A DNA stretch of 64,000 nucleotides from Siphonodentalium dalli (GCA_032622095.1 CP136068.1:48912443-48976442); one strand, 5' to 3'. Counted from the first letter of the stretch, positions 1 through 11,317 are shown. Program-made: numbers and translations. The notes: generated from the sequence alone by a model not told the origin.

Positions 1-632
1 ATATGTGAATATCACGGCATTAACAGTGCGTCGCAGACAGTTCGATTCAGTCAAATGTGACTGACTCGTGGTGGGTGACTGCTGTTGTTGTTGTTTTTTT
101 TTTGTTTTTTTTTTTTGGCTGTTGTTGTTTTTGTTGTTGTTGTTAATATTGTCCCATAGTCCATATTGGTTGACATCAAAGCTCTTGTGAATTATTCTGG
201 TTCATGATGCTTTTTTGTGTGAATATATGTGTTTTGAAATAGTCACAAATAACAGTAGGTTCCACCATTATATACTGCATTAAACCGGTACATTTGTCCA
301 CCACTTTGGGCTCATGTTCCCATTTTGCATTAATAATGAATGAGATATGTTCTACTTTGCACTGGCTTACACGGTCACGTTATATAGTGTTAGATCAATT
401 TATGCTCGTAAAAATACGATGCTCCCTAATACAGACTCACCATAATTATATAAGATAATGCATTGGCAGAGGGTCTTCGCAAAAACTCAGGAAGCTCCAG
501 TCATGGAAGGCATAAACGTCAATAAACCACTGAATTGAAACTCACATATGAGAAGGGAATACATCCTCGAGGGTGTCTGCATTTGTTGACTTCCAAGAGG
601 GTGCCTATTTATATTTGTCTTACCATTCACAG
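1..632. other. Intron of gene 1 (5' edge of window)
   Basis: No exon is visible. It contains a low-complexity GTT/T tract at about 80-145 and ends in an acceptor (…taccattcacag) at 632 that precedes the EGF exon. The gene's earlier exons must lie left of the window. Confidence 0.6.
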
Positions 633-737
633 ACATTGACGAATGCGCCTCATCACCTTGTCAGCCTGGAGAAACCTGTCACGATGCTGAGGACTCATAC
701 AATTGTGAGACCCCGACGGGATTCTATGGCGTCACAG
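633..737 (+). CDS. Gene 1, exon a: degenerate EGF-like (calcium-binding type) module
   Basis: This internal coding exon has phase 1 at both ends, with acceptor CAG at 630-632 and donor gtgag at 738. It encodes one EGF-like repeat that begins DIDEC, the usual start of calcium-binding EGF modules. Four cysteines are present (residues 5, 10, 16 and 25 of the partial protein), with the usual Gly-Phe-Tyr-Gly turn after them. The fifth and sixth cysteines expected after YNC are replaced by Thr and by the Asp formed across the splice junction, so the C5-C6 disulphide is missing as a pair. EGF modules of this family are extracellular, and symmetric 1-1 phase is typical of shuffled EGF exons. The protein starts upstream of the window. 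The reading into the next exon (…GVT-DELW…) is in frame. Identification as EGF-like is firm; the function of the whole protein is unknown. Confidence 0.85.
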
Positions 738-880
738 GTGAGAAAATAGGCCGGTTCAGTTAGACGTGTGTGTGACGTATTGGTATATAAACTATACAGT
801 GATGTGACTGCATGGTCTTTTTGGTACGCCCCCCCCCCCCCATATCTCATATCTGTCCAAATTATTTTTCAACAGTTGGT

Positions 881-1405
881 ATTGTTACCCAATAGTAGAG
901 TTTTACTTCGTAAATCATTGGGATTTAGAATTAACTGGTTGACCCCAAATTCGCGTTCGTAACGCCACAACGAACTGTTGCCCGCCCTAAATGAACTGTT
1001 GCCCGGTTTGCAATCACGGTGAGCTTTTGTGACGTCACGAGTGAACTGTTGCCCGACCCGAGCGAACTGTTGACTGGCTCCGAGCGAACTGTTGACTTGC
1101 CCGAACGAACTGTTACATGGTTTGCAATTTCCGTGACGTTTCGGCTATTTCCGGAAATTTCCGGTTTGGTTTTTTAATTATACTGGATTTCCGCATTGTC
1201 ACTGTCACCTGATTATATACAAGTAAATGTATTGGGTAACAAAGCAATTATTTTATGTGTATTTTGGGAACAGGCAAAATTGTTGTCCCTCTGTATCAGG
1301 AATGACTATCGGCCTTCGGCCTTGGGCAACAGTTCGAAATGTCATTCCTGATACCTCGGGACAACAATTTTGACTGTTCCCAAAAGACACATTAAATAAT
1401 TGCTT
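881..1405 (+). mobile_element. GAACTGTT-repeat element, copy 1 (non-autonomous, foldback end)
   Basis: The left part holds six or seven irregular copies of a motif like GAACTGTTGCCCG at about 20-35 bp spacing (968-1115). The right part, 1242-1405, is a long hairpin whose arms run AAGCAATTATTTTATGTGT… and its complement. An inverted pair TTGTTACCCAATA / TATTGGGTAACAA brackets the left part. The same arrangement recurs at 53881-54452 in the same orientation with a different middle, so this is an interspersed element rather than gene sequence. It has no coding capacity and its class is unknown. Confidence 0.75.
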
Positions 1406-2340
1406 AATGTTATGCCAGACACATGCAATATTATTTCAAAATGTTTGGACCAAACACAATATTGCCTACAGTAACTTCGGTCCTTTTTTTACTGAAAAAA
1501 TAATCAGTTGATACTCTGACCTTGTGTGTATTAGGCTGGCAATTATGTTCTGAAAGTGTGGTGTACCAGTTGGAAAATTCCAACCTCAGGCATTGCAAAT
1601 TGACTTTCTCTGGGACATTTCAATCGGGTTCAAATGGGAGGGATGCAATTGGAAATGCCCAATCGAAGTTCATATAAGACGACCATGTATCTATGCGATT
1701 GGTATAGGACTTGTTCGCCTTGGTATAAGAGTCTTAACAACAGTCAAAGTACTTTTCGGGGACTCAAACGTTTCTTACGAAATTATTACTGAATTATTCA
1801 AGATATTCAATGCTACCAAGTCGGTCCAAGAGATTCGAAGAATGACCTTTAATTGTACATTAAAACCTCAAATGGAGCTCTTACAATTGAGATGGATGTG
1901 TGGTAGAGAGTCCCTTCCTGTCGCCAGTGGATCACGGATGACGGTTTTTTCCGAATTCATTTGCTTTGATCGTTTTTGTATTGTGATGTAAATGTCATCT
2001 TCTGTATATCTATTATTTGTAACATTTGTAGGGAGAGGAGCAACTGTAAGTTTTGTAACTTGTGCCCCGATCCATTAAGCTGAGTTTAGCTTAATAAATA
2101 TGTTTAAACTTAAAAGTATAGGACCTAACTCAGGTGTATCACTACATGTAACTGTCCCATGCGACACTATATGGGAGTTTGCACCGCTGCATTCTGAACC
2201 ACATATCATGTCATGGATCTGCATTTTGCCGAAAACAACCATACTCCACCCGTTCTAAGCCTGGAAACTTGTTAACATTCTGAGATGGAAATTGAAACAT
2301 TGCACAAACAATGTAAGTAATAGACAGAACACAGCGCGCA

Positions 2341-2465
2341 TCTTAATCGATAATCTTTTATCGAATGAGTTGCGGATGGCACAAGGATATATTTCTCGAG
2401 AGCGCAGCGAGAGCGAAATATAACTTTGCGCCGTCCGCAACGAGTTCGATTAAAGATTAGAGATT
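2341..2465. repeat. Imperfect palindrome
   Basis: The arms cttaatcga…ttgcggatggc and gccgtccgcaac…tcgattaaag face each other across a short centre with CTCGAGAGCGCAGCGAGAGCG. It is probably a small foldback repeat. Confidence 0.55.
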
Positions 2466-3105
2466 ATGATGCAAGTTGTGTTCAATCTATGAATGTCATC
2501 TCCATTGTTACTATGGCTACATTTAATTGTGATTTAAGTCTGACAAATAACCAGTAATTATGGGGGGGGGTCACCGGAAGCGGATGATCGAGGTAATGTA
2601 CGTTATCATTCTTGGCGACAACGTCAACAAGAATAGTCCTGCTTGTATTCCACTAGAGGTATACACTAATATGTATTCAATGGCTGGGATTCCGTTGAAT
2701 ACATGTGACTCACGTCAATGGGTGTGGAATAAATATATTCTTAATTAATACGTGTTACTTAACTACGTTTTCCACAGTACTTGTATGTGAAACTTCATGC
2801 TCGTGATTGCATTATTTTGGGCATTTTCTGTTACCAAAGTAACAAGCATCGTGCAATTTCGAGCTGAGTATTGGTTTACTAAGGAATTAACAAAAAATAT
2901 CATCGTTGTGTGTTCGATGTTATAAAGTTCCTCGTCAGAAAAAGTAAGACCATCATAAATGTTGGAACGGGCGAACTATGATCTCGACGGGCGTAAAGCT
3001 TAAAAGAAAGATTCATAGCATGATATACACTAAAGCTAATTGGACCGTTGAGTGATATAATCTGTCTAAACAATAACGCCGTTCACGTTATCGTGCGCGT
3101 GGATG

Positions 3106-3455
3106 TGTTATACGCCAGTATGTTATATGTTATGATAGAGTTGTGTGTGAACGCTCTTGTGTGGGTGCTGTTTGTCGAGACCGATTCGCCATTGTTAAGG
3201 AAGGACCACTACAAACCCAACACAGATAACGACAAGATCGATGAATTTATTCACGACAACATTGAACACATGCTTCAATCTGAAGTTGCACAATCACACG
3301 AACAAAATCGGTCTCGACAAAAAGCACCCACACAAGAGCGTTCACACACAACTCTATCATAACATATAACATACTGGCGTAATCGGTCTCGACAAACAGC
3401 TCCCAAACAAGAGCGTTCACACACAACTCTATCATAACATATAACATACTGACGT
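3106..3455. repeat. Inverted/direct 74-bp repeat block around a 120-bp core
   Basis: A ~74-bp sequence (cgccagtatgttatatgtt…) lies inverted at about 3110-3186, then direct at 3308-3381 and 3384-3455. The core between (3187-3307) plus one arm recurs at 4838-5031. The core is open in frame in both copies (PLLRKDH…DKIDEFIHDNIE…). The few differences between copies include both silent and replacement changes, so coding function is not shown. Confidence 0.7.
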
Positions 3456-3890
3456 GACTACTTTCTTCTTTCTTTCTCTCTCTCCCTCTCTCGCCCTATT
3501 ACTATACTTCCACTGGCTCTCTTCCTATACGCGCAACCACTCTTGCAACACACCAACTGGCGTGACTTCTTTCTTCTCTCTCTCTATCTCTCTCTATCTA
3601 ATGCACTCATCCTATACACACTACTGACGTGACTACTTTCATCTCTCTCGCTCTCTCTCGCTCTCTCACTCGCTTCTTATACGCTGACCACTCTTACAAC
3701 ATAACTGCAGGCGAGACTACTATTCATTCTCTCTCTCCCTCTCTCTCTATCTCGCTATCTCCCTATACACTCACCACTCTTACATCATAACTACTGGCAA
3801 GCCTTCTTTCTTCTGTCTCTCTATGCACTCTCTACTATCACAACATTACCACAGGGATGACCACTTTCTTCTCTCTCGCGCTCTCTTCCA
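3456..3890. repeat. CT-rich degenerate tandem repeat (~80-120 bp units)
   Basis: Degenerate units each carry a CT-rich tract followed by a segment like ctcttacaacataact and a joint like actgacgtgactac (around 3450, 3550, 3628, 3710 and 3793). The joint matches the tip of the preceding 74-bp repeat, so the array seems to have grown from that element's end. Confidence 0.65.
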
Positions 3891-4837
3891 CACAACGTAC
3901 TACACGGAGAATAACAATGGAAATAAACAGAACAAAATGAATGTCTCTGAATCTCTGATGTGGTCATTGTAGATCATTGTCGGAATGTTCAGGTGTTCAA
4001 AGAAACATGGCTGGCAGAAAGTTAAATATGGAACTCTATAAACACTTCGATCACTGAAGGTTTTGTCAATGTCGATAGACTATCGGAGAATGTATCATTT
4101 CTGTGAAATAATCCAGAAATAGCAGTCTGCAAGCAGACCCATATCACATGTTGTCCATGAATCCAATTACACTTCCAATTCGACGGTTCTGAGAAATCTC
4201 TGGCAAGTGGTCATGCGACATCACTGACATGAGGTCCATTTTGAGATTGTCACTATCAGACAATAAAATGAAGAAATATGTAAGCACACGTGTACGTGCA
4301 CACTGCCACTGGTAAAGTAGAAAATATTGTGAAACTGTAACCGGTGGAACTGGAAGTGTTTGTAGATCATAGATAGTACTTTCAAATTCAAAACAATGTC
4401 CACTGTGAAATTGATGTGCATCCCAAATTGAAGGAGAAGTTGACGGTGATTCCAAAATTGTAATTAATACTAGTAGATAGGATTGTCCAAATGTCCACGA
4501 TGAAATTGAAGGTGAATCAAAATTTGAAGATAGTCTGTTTCGGTTTTAGCAACTGCATGAAGTTGTCGCACTGTCCCTAACAATGTTCAGGCAATGTAAC
4601 TGGACGGTGGACGGTGGAGTGTTGTTGAGTGGTGGACTGTGATCTCCCAAGTGAGGCATGTGCATTCCGTCTTCAGTAGGAATAAATCAGATGAATCAAG
4701 CTTTAACACCTCCGTGATGAGGCGGTTACCTGCCGCGAAGTAAGGCGATGTGAATTTTGGTGTTGCAACTCTCTGCCGAGGGTCATTGCGCCAGTTTATG
4801 AAATGAGACGTTTGCTCGAATCCGCAGCTGCCACCAC

Positions 4838-5031
4838 GCCATTGTTAAGGAAGGACCACACCAAACCCAACACAGATAACGACAAGATCGATGAATTTAT
4901 TCACGACAACATAGAACGCATGCTTCAATCTGAAGTTGCACAATCGCACGAACAAAATCGGTCTCGACAAACAGCACCCACACAAGAGCGTTCACACACA
5001 ACTCTATCATAACATATAACATACTGGCGAT
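4838..5031. repeat. Second copy of the 3187-3381 repeat core
   Basis: This copy is nearly identical to 3187-3381, from cgccattgttaaggaagg to acatactggcg. Only the right 74-bp arm is present. The open frame runs leftward to a stop near 4700. No protein family is recognised. Confidence 0.75.
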
Positions 5032-6610
5032 AGTTATCATGATGCATACATTGCGTCACAGGTGGTGACAACAGCGATATTGTCCAGCCCCCTCCTATAA
5101 TTCAGTTAAAAGCTGCAACATCATTCTGTTACCAGATGTATACAGTGCAATTTGCTAAATGTGCATGCATGGCGTGACGCGGCGTGGTAACTGTTTACAC
5201 TGGCTGGGCATCCAGTCATATGATATTTCTAAGATAATTAACGGCGGGTATTGTAGAGAATACTGAATTACCGATGGACTAGTATACATATACTATATTA
5301 TCATGCATGTGTCATGCTAAAACCAAGCACACAGAGGTGTTGATCCATGGCGCATGTATGTGAATTATCCGGTGAATGTCAATCGCGCAAATTTGGGAAA
5401 ATGAATGTATTTTAGTCAACTGCAGTTACCTTCACTATAGAGTTGAACCGGAGCACGTAATAATCGCTTCTACGATTCTGGATGTAAATTCCGTTATATA
5501 ATAGTAACGTGATGGGACTCTGTCCAAAACAGCATCAACCCAACCGATATCCCAATCTGTTGTGGGTCGAGAAGACTTGATCTATGCTAATCGGTGACAC
5601 CAAGAAATTCAGTGGGAGATCCCCAGAGGTTTCAGAAGATGGAAATTACCCTAATGTTCGCAAACACATAATATTGGCCCTGTATTGTATTAATAGTGTA
5701 CGGGTTCATCAGGTTCATTGATATACAATACATATATACAAAACTATACACTGAAGACAACCGGGTGCTCCTGCCTTCACATATTTACACATCATATATA
5801 TAGACCAGGGACACCTGGTGACACCGCCACCATCCATACTGTGTCCGTCCACAACGATGGTGACATATTTTGAAATCGTGCATTATAAATTATGAATTAA
5901 ATGCCTGGTGCATAGAGGCACATGTAATAAAATACCATAACCAATATATTAAAAGGAGTCAGTTATAACGGCATAAATTGTATAATTGTGAACTATACGA
6001 TGAATATCACGTAAAATGACAAATAGTGTTATAATCTCGGATTAATTTGCAACATCAAGCTAAAATGAAACTTACAGTACATCATGATTTGACAACAAAG
6101 CAGTTGTTTGAAAATAGGCAAATTAACACTGATTTTTGCGGATATCAATATTAGGGTGAACAAAGAATTTAAATGCAGCAGGCGATCGGCTCTGCCACTG
6201 AATGGTAGAACATATTAACTAATAATTATTTGATTGACAGTGGTGGAAACCACACCCCACCCTGGAGTTAAATTCGAAATTATTCCTTTCCATGACAGGT
6301 TTATTGCAATAAGTGTGCAACTGAGTACTCTTAGACTGACCCCATGGTAAGTGGTCTTGCTAATTTGGTATGTTTTTGGTGGGCCCTACTGCACTGATCA
6401 TGTTAAGTAAAAAGTGTCGATAGATTTACGAAAGTTGTCATTGTCACGGTCTTTCGCTGTATATAATCTGAACAAATGGAAGAAAGGGTGTTATGTACAC
6501 ATCAAATGCAAAAACATTTAATTATAGATTGCAAACAGTTAAATAGTGACATATTTGTTTGTTGCAAAGCGATCATAATAACAATTGATATTGCTGTCGT
6601 CGTTTTTTAA

Positions 6611-7025
6611 CCCTTTACCCAACAAAGCGGCCAAAAACGCCCAAATAAAGCTTCAACAGCCTAAAATATCTTCGGTCTGTCTCAATAACACCATACAAAT
6701 ATGGATATCATTGGAACCAGTTCATTGACCACATTGTGATGGTTACAGTTATGCCCGGTGCCAATGCATTCTCTTATATATGCGAGTCGACCATAGGTCG
6801 CCTCGCATATATAAGAGAATGCATTGGCCTAAACAAAATTCTTTTTTAACACTTTTTACCATTTTTTTTACATTTTTTATAATATTTTTCTACATTCTTT
6901 GACAATTTTATCATTTTTAATATGTGTTAAGCCAATGCATTCTTTTATATATGCGAGGCGACCTATGGTCGACTCGCATATATAAGAGAATGCATTGGCA
7001 CGGGGCCGTTCTGTTGGGTAAAGGG
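6611..7025 (-). mobile_element. TTAA-flanked palindromic MITE, copy A (piggyBac-like ends)
   Basis: This 415-bp element is flanked by TTAA at 6607-6610 and 7026-7029. Terminal inverted repeats begin CCCTTTACCCAACA. A TTAA target duplication with ends starting CCC is the hallmark of the piggyBac superfamily; assignment to it is inference, since there is no transposase. Inside are two long hairpins, each built from GCCAATGCATTCTCTTATAT and its complement around GTCGACC/GGTCGCC. It is inverted relative to copies B, C and D. Confidence 0.85.
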
Positions 7026-7297
7026 TTAAAACACCTGAGCAGCTAGCTTTAAACTATTTTTAATTATATAATTTGAATGAATATTACATGCAGACATTTC
7101 ATTTCTCATGTCACTCATATATGGGCATATCGCTCATAGCAGAATGGTGTAACTTGAAGCATCACACCTCTATTTCATCGAAATTTTGCATAGATATACA
7201 ATTATGTTATAATAATTGTTTAATATACTTGTATTCTTTTGTTTCCCTAAGCCGAATAACCAGGATTAAAATTAAATCGTGGATATTTTCTTTTCAG

Positions 7298-7352
7298 ATG
7301 AGCTTTGGGTCGACAGCGTATATTCTTTTACAAGTCAGTGGAATAATGCAAA
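7298..7352 (+). CDS. Gene 1, exon b: start of galactose-binding-like domain
   Basis: This 55-bp exon follows acceptor ttttcag at 7291-7297 and is followed by donor gtgagt at 7353. It enters in phase 1 and leaves in phase 2, reading D-ELWVDSVYSFTSQWNNA-N. It joins the EGF exon upstream to the QVVGPND… exon downstream without breaking the frame. Position and wording (a serine-rich segment, then SQW..ANYSADQVVGP across the next junction) match the first strands of the FBXL4/discoidin-like galactose-binding fold as I know the family. The exon sits alone between two inverted copies of a TTAA MITE (6611-7025 and 7398-7753). It is short, so confidence rests on splice sites and frame continuity. Confidence 0.75.
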
Positions 7353-7397
7353 GTGAGTATCGTCGAACGTCAGAATAGTAGACAAGTGTGCTATTAA

Positions 7398-7753
7398 CCC
7401 TTTGCCCAACAGAACGGCCCTGTGCCAATGCATTCTCTTATATATGCGAGTCGACCATAGGTCGCCTCGCATATATAAGAGAATGCATTGGCTTAACACA
7501 TTAAAAATTATAAAATTGTTAAAGATTTTTTTTAGGCCAATGCATTCTCTTATATATGCGAGGCGACCTATGGTCGACTCGCATATATAAGAGAATGCAT
7601 TGGCACATGGCATAACTGTAACCATCACAATGTGGTCAAGGAGCCGGTTCCAATGATATCCATATTTGTATGGTTTTATTGAGACAGACCGAAGATATTT
7701 TAGGCTGTTGAAGCTTTATTTGGGCGTTTTTGGCCGGTTTGTTGGGTAAAGGG
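7398..7753 (+). mobile_element. TTAA-flanked palindromic MITE, copy B
   Basis: This 356-bp element is flanked by TTAA at 7394-7397 and 7754-7757. Ends are CCCTTTGCCCAACAGAACGG and …TTTGTTGGGTAAAGGG. Two internal hairpins at about 7429-7493 and 7536-7604 carry the same arms as copy A. Orientation is opposite to copy A, 369 bp away, across the gene 1 exon. Confidence 0.85.
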
Positions 7754-8785
7754 TTAAAGGCACGTGAGGCCTTAATTGTCGAAAATATTCATATTTGTTC
7801 CAAACACCGTAAACAGAAAAACATTAAAACGCATACAGTTTCGTTCATATATACCGTGACCATCGCGTAAACAGCATGTTATCATAAATACCTACTATAT
7901 TTTACATAAGCAAGAGTCTGATTTTGGTTACAGAGGACAGCACAATGCTACTGGCTAATCACACACAAATGGCATAAACGCTCTTTATCAGTTCCATATC
8001 AGGAATTCACCATCAAAGAACGCTCTTTATGTTTACCATCATAATATAAACAAACACCAGAAAAGTAACTGTTTATGCTTTTGTTTACATAACAATGGTT
8101 AAACATATGATAATAACATACTGTTTATGCGATATTTCTTATTTATATACGGGACAAAGTCTGTCTACATTTTGATGTTCTTTCTGTTTGTGGCGGTTTT
8201 TGACCGGTGGAAATATTTTCACATGATACCCACCGCCAAGGCTAACCGTGCCTTTAACTAACATGTATATGAATGTTTCAGGCCCACATGTCAATAAGAC
8301 GCCAATTGTCCCTAGCACATTGATTGATGGATTAATTTGAGGGTTTAACGTCGTTTTAGCCGCTGGGCCATATCACGACCAAGACAGAACCAGGCATCAA
8401 AAAGATCGTAGCGAAGCAACTGTGTAGCTAAATCAGACATTGGATTAGATTAAAACAATGCAATGATGAGCTATGTACAAATAAGAGCACCAAAAACAAT
8501 GCGTCATATGGTTTCTTTACTTTTACAATGTTCCTGGCCATGGCCGTACACCTGACATTTAATGCATCTTCATATACCCAACCTTTAATGTCGGTGGATG
8601 TTCGCTCTGATTCAATGTCAGAAGATAAATATTCAGAGGAACTTTTTGTCCATCAACTGTTTTTGTAAATCTGCGGACTTCTGTAACTCCATGTGGTGCT
8701 AACTCAGCAAATATCTCTATATCACGAGTTCTCAACACAGCTCTGCTACTGTTCATTGTGATGTGAGGAGTAATCAATACCGATG

Positions 8786-8826
8786 TGTGTGTGTGTGTGG
8801 GTGTGTGTGTGTGTGTGTGTGTGTGC
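8786..8826. repeat. (GT)n microsatellite
   Basis: About 20 GT dinucleotides with one GGG interruption. Confidence 0.95.
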
Positions 8827-8829
8827 AAT

Positions 8830-9630
8830 ATATATTAATTGCACAAGAGCGTCAGCTTGAATTGTCCTTTGACATTCTATCAGAAGAGAGCCACTTAGTG
8901 GCCCAGTCCTGATCGGTTTGACATATTTTAATTATCCGGCTATGCTTTGTAGAGTTTTATCAATCACAAACACCGAAGGTCTCTTAACGTTCTGATCAAA
9001 ACCAAGTACCAAGTACTGGGGATAGACCTCAGCATCAGTGGAACTTGACTGGTGGTCATTCTTACGTTTATGTTTGTTATGAGTTGCCATATGAAAAGCA
9101 AATAATCGACAACTAGCTCAGCAGCCGCCTTGGACTGCCCTTCGAATTATGGTCGGCTTAAGACTGGTACATAGCTGAAGTGGTGACCCGTTTAGCCATT
9201 GCATATAACAGCCTCCAGGTCCCTCGCCACAGTGGGACATGCGTGAACCGTAATGGAGACGTGAAGACATGCAAACAGACATGACACGAAAGAAACATAC
9301 ATGAAATACAGAAGACCCAATTAGGCACCAGAAACATAATAGAGGAGATGACAGAAATGTACTCTGAAACACTGTCGAGAGGCGTGGCTAGCCGATTGAT
9401 TGAGCCGGGTCAACTCAAACACCCGTCTTCAAGTGATGTAGGACCAAAGAGGACCATGAGCTAAGCCGTATCCGGAGGTCGATGCCTCACGTGATACGGC
9501 CGCCCTAATACCTCCAGGACTCCTACGCCACACCTCAGATGGATGCACACCACGGCAAACAGGGTGCCACATTAGGGGATTCTTACCCCTCGCAGTGGGG
9601 CGGTAAGCCTATTCTACCTCGGGCCCACAC
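8830..9630. other. Intronic stretch, unclassified GC-richer segment
   Basis: Between the GT repeat and the hAT end the DNA is GC-richer than its surroundings from about 9120 to 9620, with a hairpin (CTTACCCC…GGGGCGGTAAG, 9582-9607). No exon with consistent splice sites was found. It may be an old SINE or other repeat. A segment at 8320-8420 (gggtttaacgtcgttttagc) also looks like an interspersed repeat. Confidence 0.4.
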
Positions 9631-9935
9631 CAGGGTTGGGTCAATTACATTGCAATGTAATTAATTACAATTACAATTACATTGAAATATGTCAATTACA
9701 ATTACAATTACATTGGAAATGCAATGTAATTAATTACAATTACAAATACATTGGTTCAATTACAATTACAATTACTTTTGGTTAATGAAAATCGGGAAGA
9801 GCTTCAAGGAGGAAAGTCATTTGTGTTTGATGAACTTTATTGATATACATAAAATATAAAAGCAAATTAATGTAACACAGTGAAACAATGTAAACAAAAC
9901 AATAAAACAACAACTACATGTCGAGCACAAATTGT

Positions 9936-10140
9936 TCATTTGATGTGGTGGTTACAACTGACCATCATCATTCTTTCGAATGTGTCATCTGTCATTCGAC
10001 ACCTGTCGGGTCTGGATATTTTGCCTGCAATACTGAAGAGCCGCTCAACGGGTGCTGATGAGGCAGGGACACAGAGGTGCTTTGCAGCTAGCAGGCTTAA
10101 CCCAGGAAAGTTTGCACAATTAAGTCGCCAGTATGAAGAG
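9936..10140 (-). pseudogene. hAT transposase C-terminal dimerisation domain (fragment)
   Basis: The minus-strand frame ending at the stop 9938-9936 reads …LAAKHLCVPASSAPVERLFS, then IAGKISRPDRC. This is the highly conserved hATC signature (P-S/A-x-E-R-x-F-S). It ends in MMMVSCNHHIK and a stop, as intact hAT transposases do shortly after this motif. An upstream acceptor-like TTTCAG (about 10160) leads into a different frame, and a TGA interrupts the hATC frame just before the Tyr-Trp-Arg start. The piece therefore cannot be joined intact. Only about 50 recognisable residues remain of a protein that is normally 500-700. Transposase relic, not a host gene. Confidence 0.8.
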
Positions 10141-10750
10141 GGCGCTCATATTGATCCCTATGTTTCCGCTGAAACAAAAATAATTAACATTAAGATACAT
10201 CATTATGTATAATTTTCCTACATACAAATAGCAGGGATTAAAACAATCAAGCCAGCTAGGGTTGTAAATCACACACAATGACATAATCAGGATTATGAAG
10301 TAAAACAGGCCACCGGTGCGCATAATGCTGCCTTTGTTAGGGGATTAACGCATTGATAAAATACTGCAGTGGAGTCATATAATTAGGACAGCAACACAGA
10401 TTAAGTGCACAACACTGACCAGATATGGAGGTGAATACAGTTAAGCTCAAAACAAATAGATTAAATTAGGTTTTGTTATGAAGACAAAATGCATTTATTA
10501 TTAATGTTATAAAACAATTATTGTTTTAAAATGAATGTATTACTTTTAAAGATATATTCCGGGAATGTTCAGAAACAACAATAATGTTCATGAATTTTTT
10601 TTTTTTTTAAATCCAATACATGTACTTGTATTAATTATGTACATATTGTCATGATGATATACACATTATTGTATGTGTATTAAAACATATACATATAATA
10701 ATAACAATAACATATATAAATAATATAAAATAAAATTCAACATGACTTAC

Positions 10751-10906
10751 CTTTAGATGTGTGATGAAATTTGAAGTTGCTTTTGCTGAACCCGAAATCA
10801 GTGTTGGACAATGTTTACATGTAGCTTTGAATTTGTCAGAAATATCATTGGGCAAGGTAAAATGTTGCCTCATGAATGAAAAACTTTGAGAAGGGGTCCC
10901 TATCAT
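10751..10906 (-). pseudogene. hAT transposase BED-type zinc-finger exon (fragment)
   Basis: Minus-strand exon reading MIGTPSQSFSFMRQHFTLPN and on to CKHCPTLISGSAKATSNFITHLK, followed by a good donor (AAAG|GTAAGT at 10751/10750). Two cysteines in C-x2-C and the TSN…HL tract are those of a BED zinc finger; the last histidine would lie in the next exon. BED fingers bind DNA at the N-terminus of hAT transposases. It lies on the same strand as the hATC fragment 600 bp downstream, consistent with one broken element. Confidence 0.75.
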
Positions 10907-11317
10907 AGTTATGGCGATACGTCGAATATCGTTCTAGTCCATGACAACATGATGCATACAAGGGGTGCGCAGATAAGCTAATTTTTATTAATAGGCACAT
11001 TACCTGTGTAACTAATTCTTTGAGTTAAGTTTCAAAATTGGCTTTAAAGTGACCAGGAACTAAAGTGTACATGTACGTCATAATTGTCTCTAAAATTGCG
11101 GCACGATATCAGGCCTGATAATTTAAACATTCATTGGTTTTATACTTTCATACAAACTTAGCAGCACGCTATCCCAACAACTCTGGCAATTTGCTATGAA
11201 CTTTAACGTAATCTTTATATTTGTACCAGGTGATATACATGGTAATATGATATCCTCTTCAAATTGTTATACTTGTTCACCCACAGTGTATGCTGTTTTT
11301 TTTCTTCTTTTTTGTAG

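Larger units (their letters stand above)
738..7297 (+). other. Gene 1 intron a-b
   Basis: This 6.6 kb intron is filled by repeats described separately: a hairpin element, CT-rich tandem DNA, a duplicated 190-bp sequence and a TTAA MITE. The stretches 1410-2330, 2470-3100, 3900-4830 and 5030-6600 show no exon or repeat that I can support. Short open frames there have no recognisable motif. Confidence 0.55.
9631..10906 (-). mobile_element. hAT DNA transposon remnant
   Basis: The left end carries CAGGGTTGGG, a typical hAT terminal sequence, followed by an (ATTACAATT)-rich subterminal tract to about 9780. Transposase pieces lie on the minus strand: a BED-finger exon (10751-10906) and a C-terminal dimerisation region (9936-10140). 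The large catalytic middle expected between them is absent and the matching right-hand terminal repeat was not found. This is an internally deleted, right-truncated copy inside the gene 1 intron. Confidence 0.8.

Noticed and set aside
7335-7628. Open frames over 7335-7628 on both strands
   Set aside because: They run through the palindromic MITE hairpins and read the same arms in both directions.
8559-8828. 89-codon frame with a His-Thr repeat start
   Set aside because: The start is the GT microsatellite; no motif or splice signal supports the rest.
9380-9430. tRNA-like A and B boxes suggesting a SINE
   Set aside because: Only a poor B-box match (ggtcaactc) and no acceptable A box at the right spacing.
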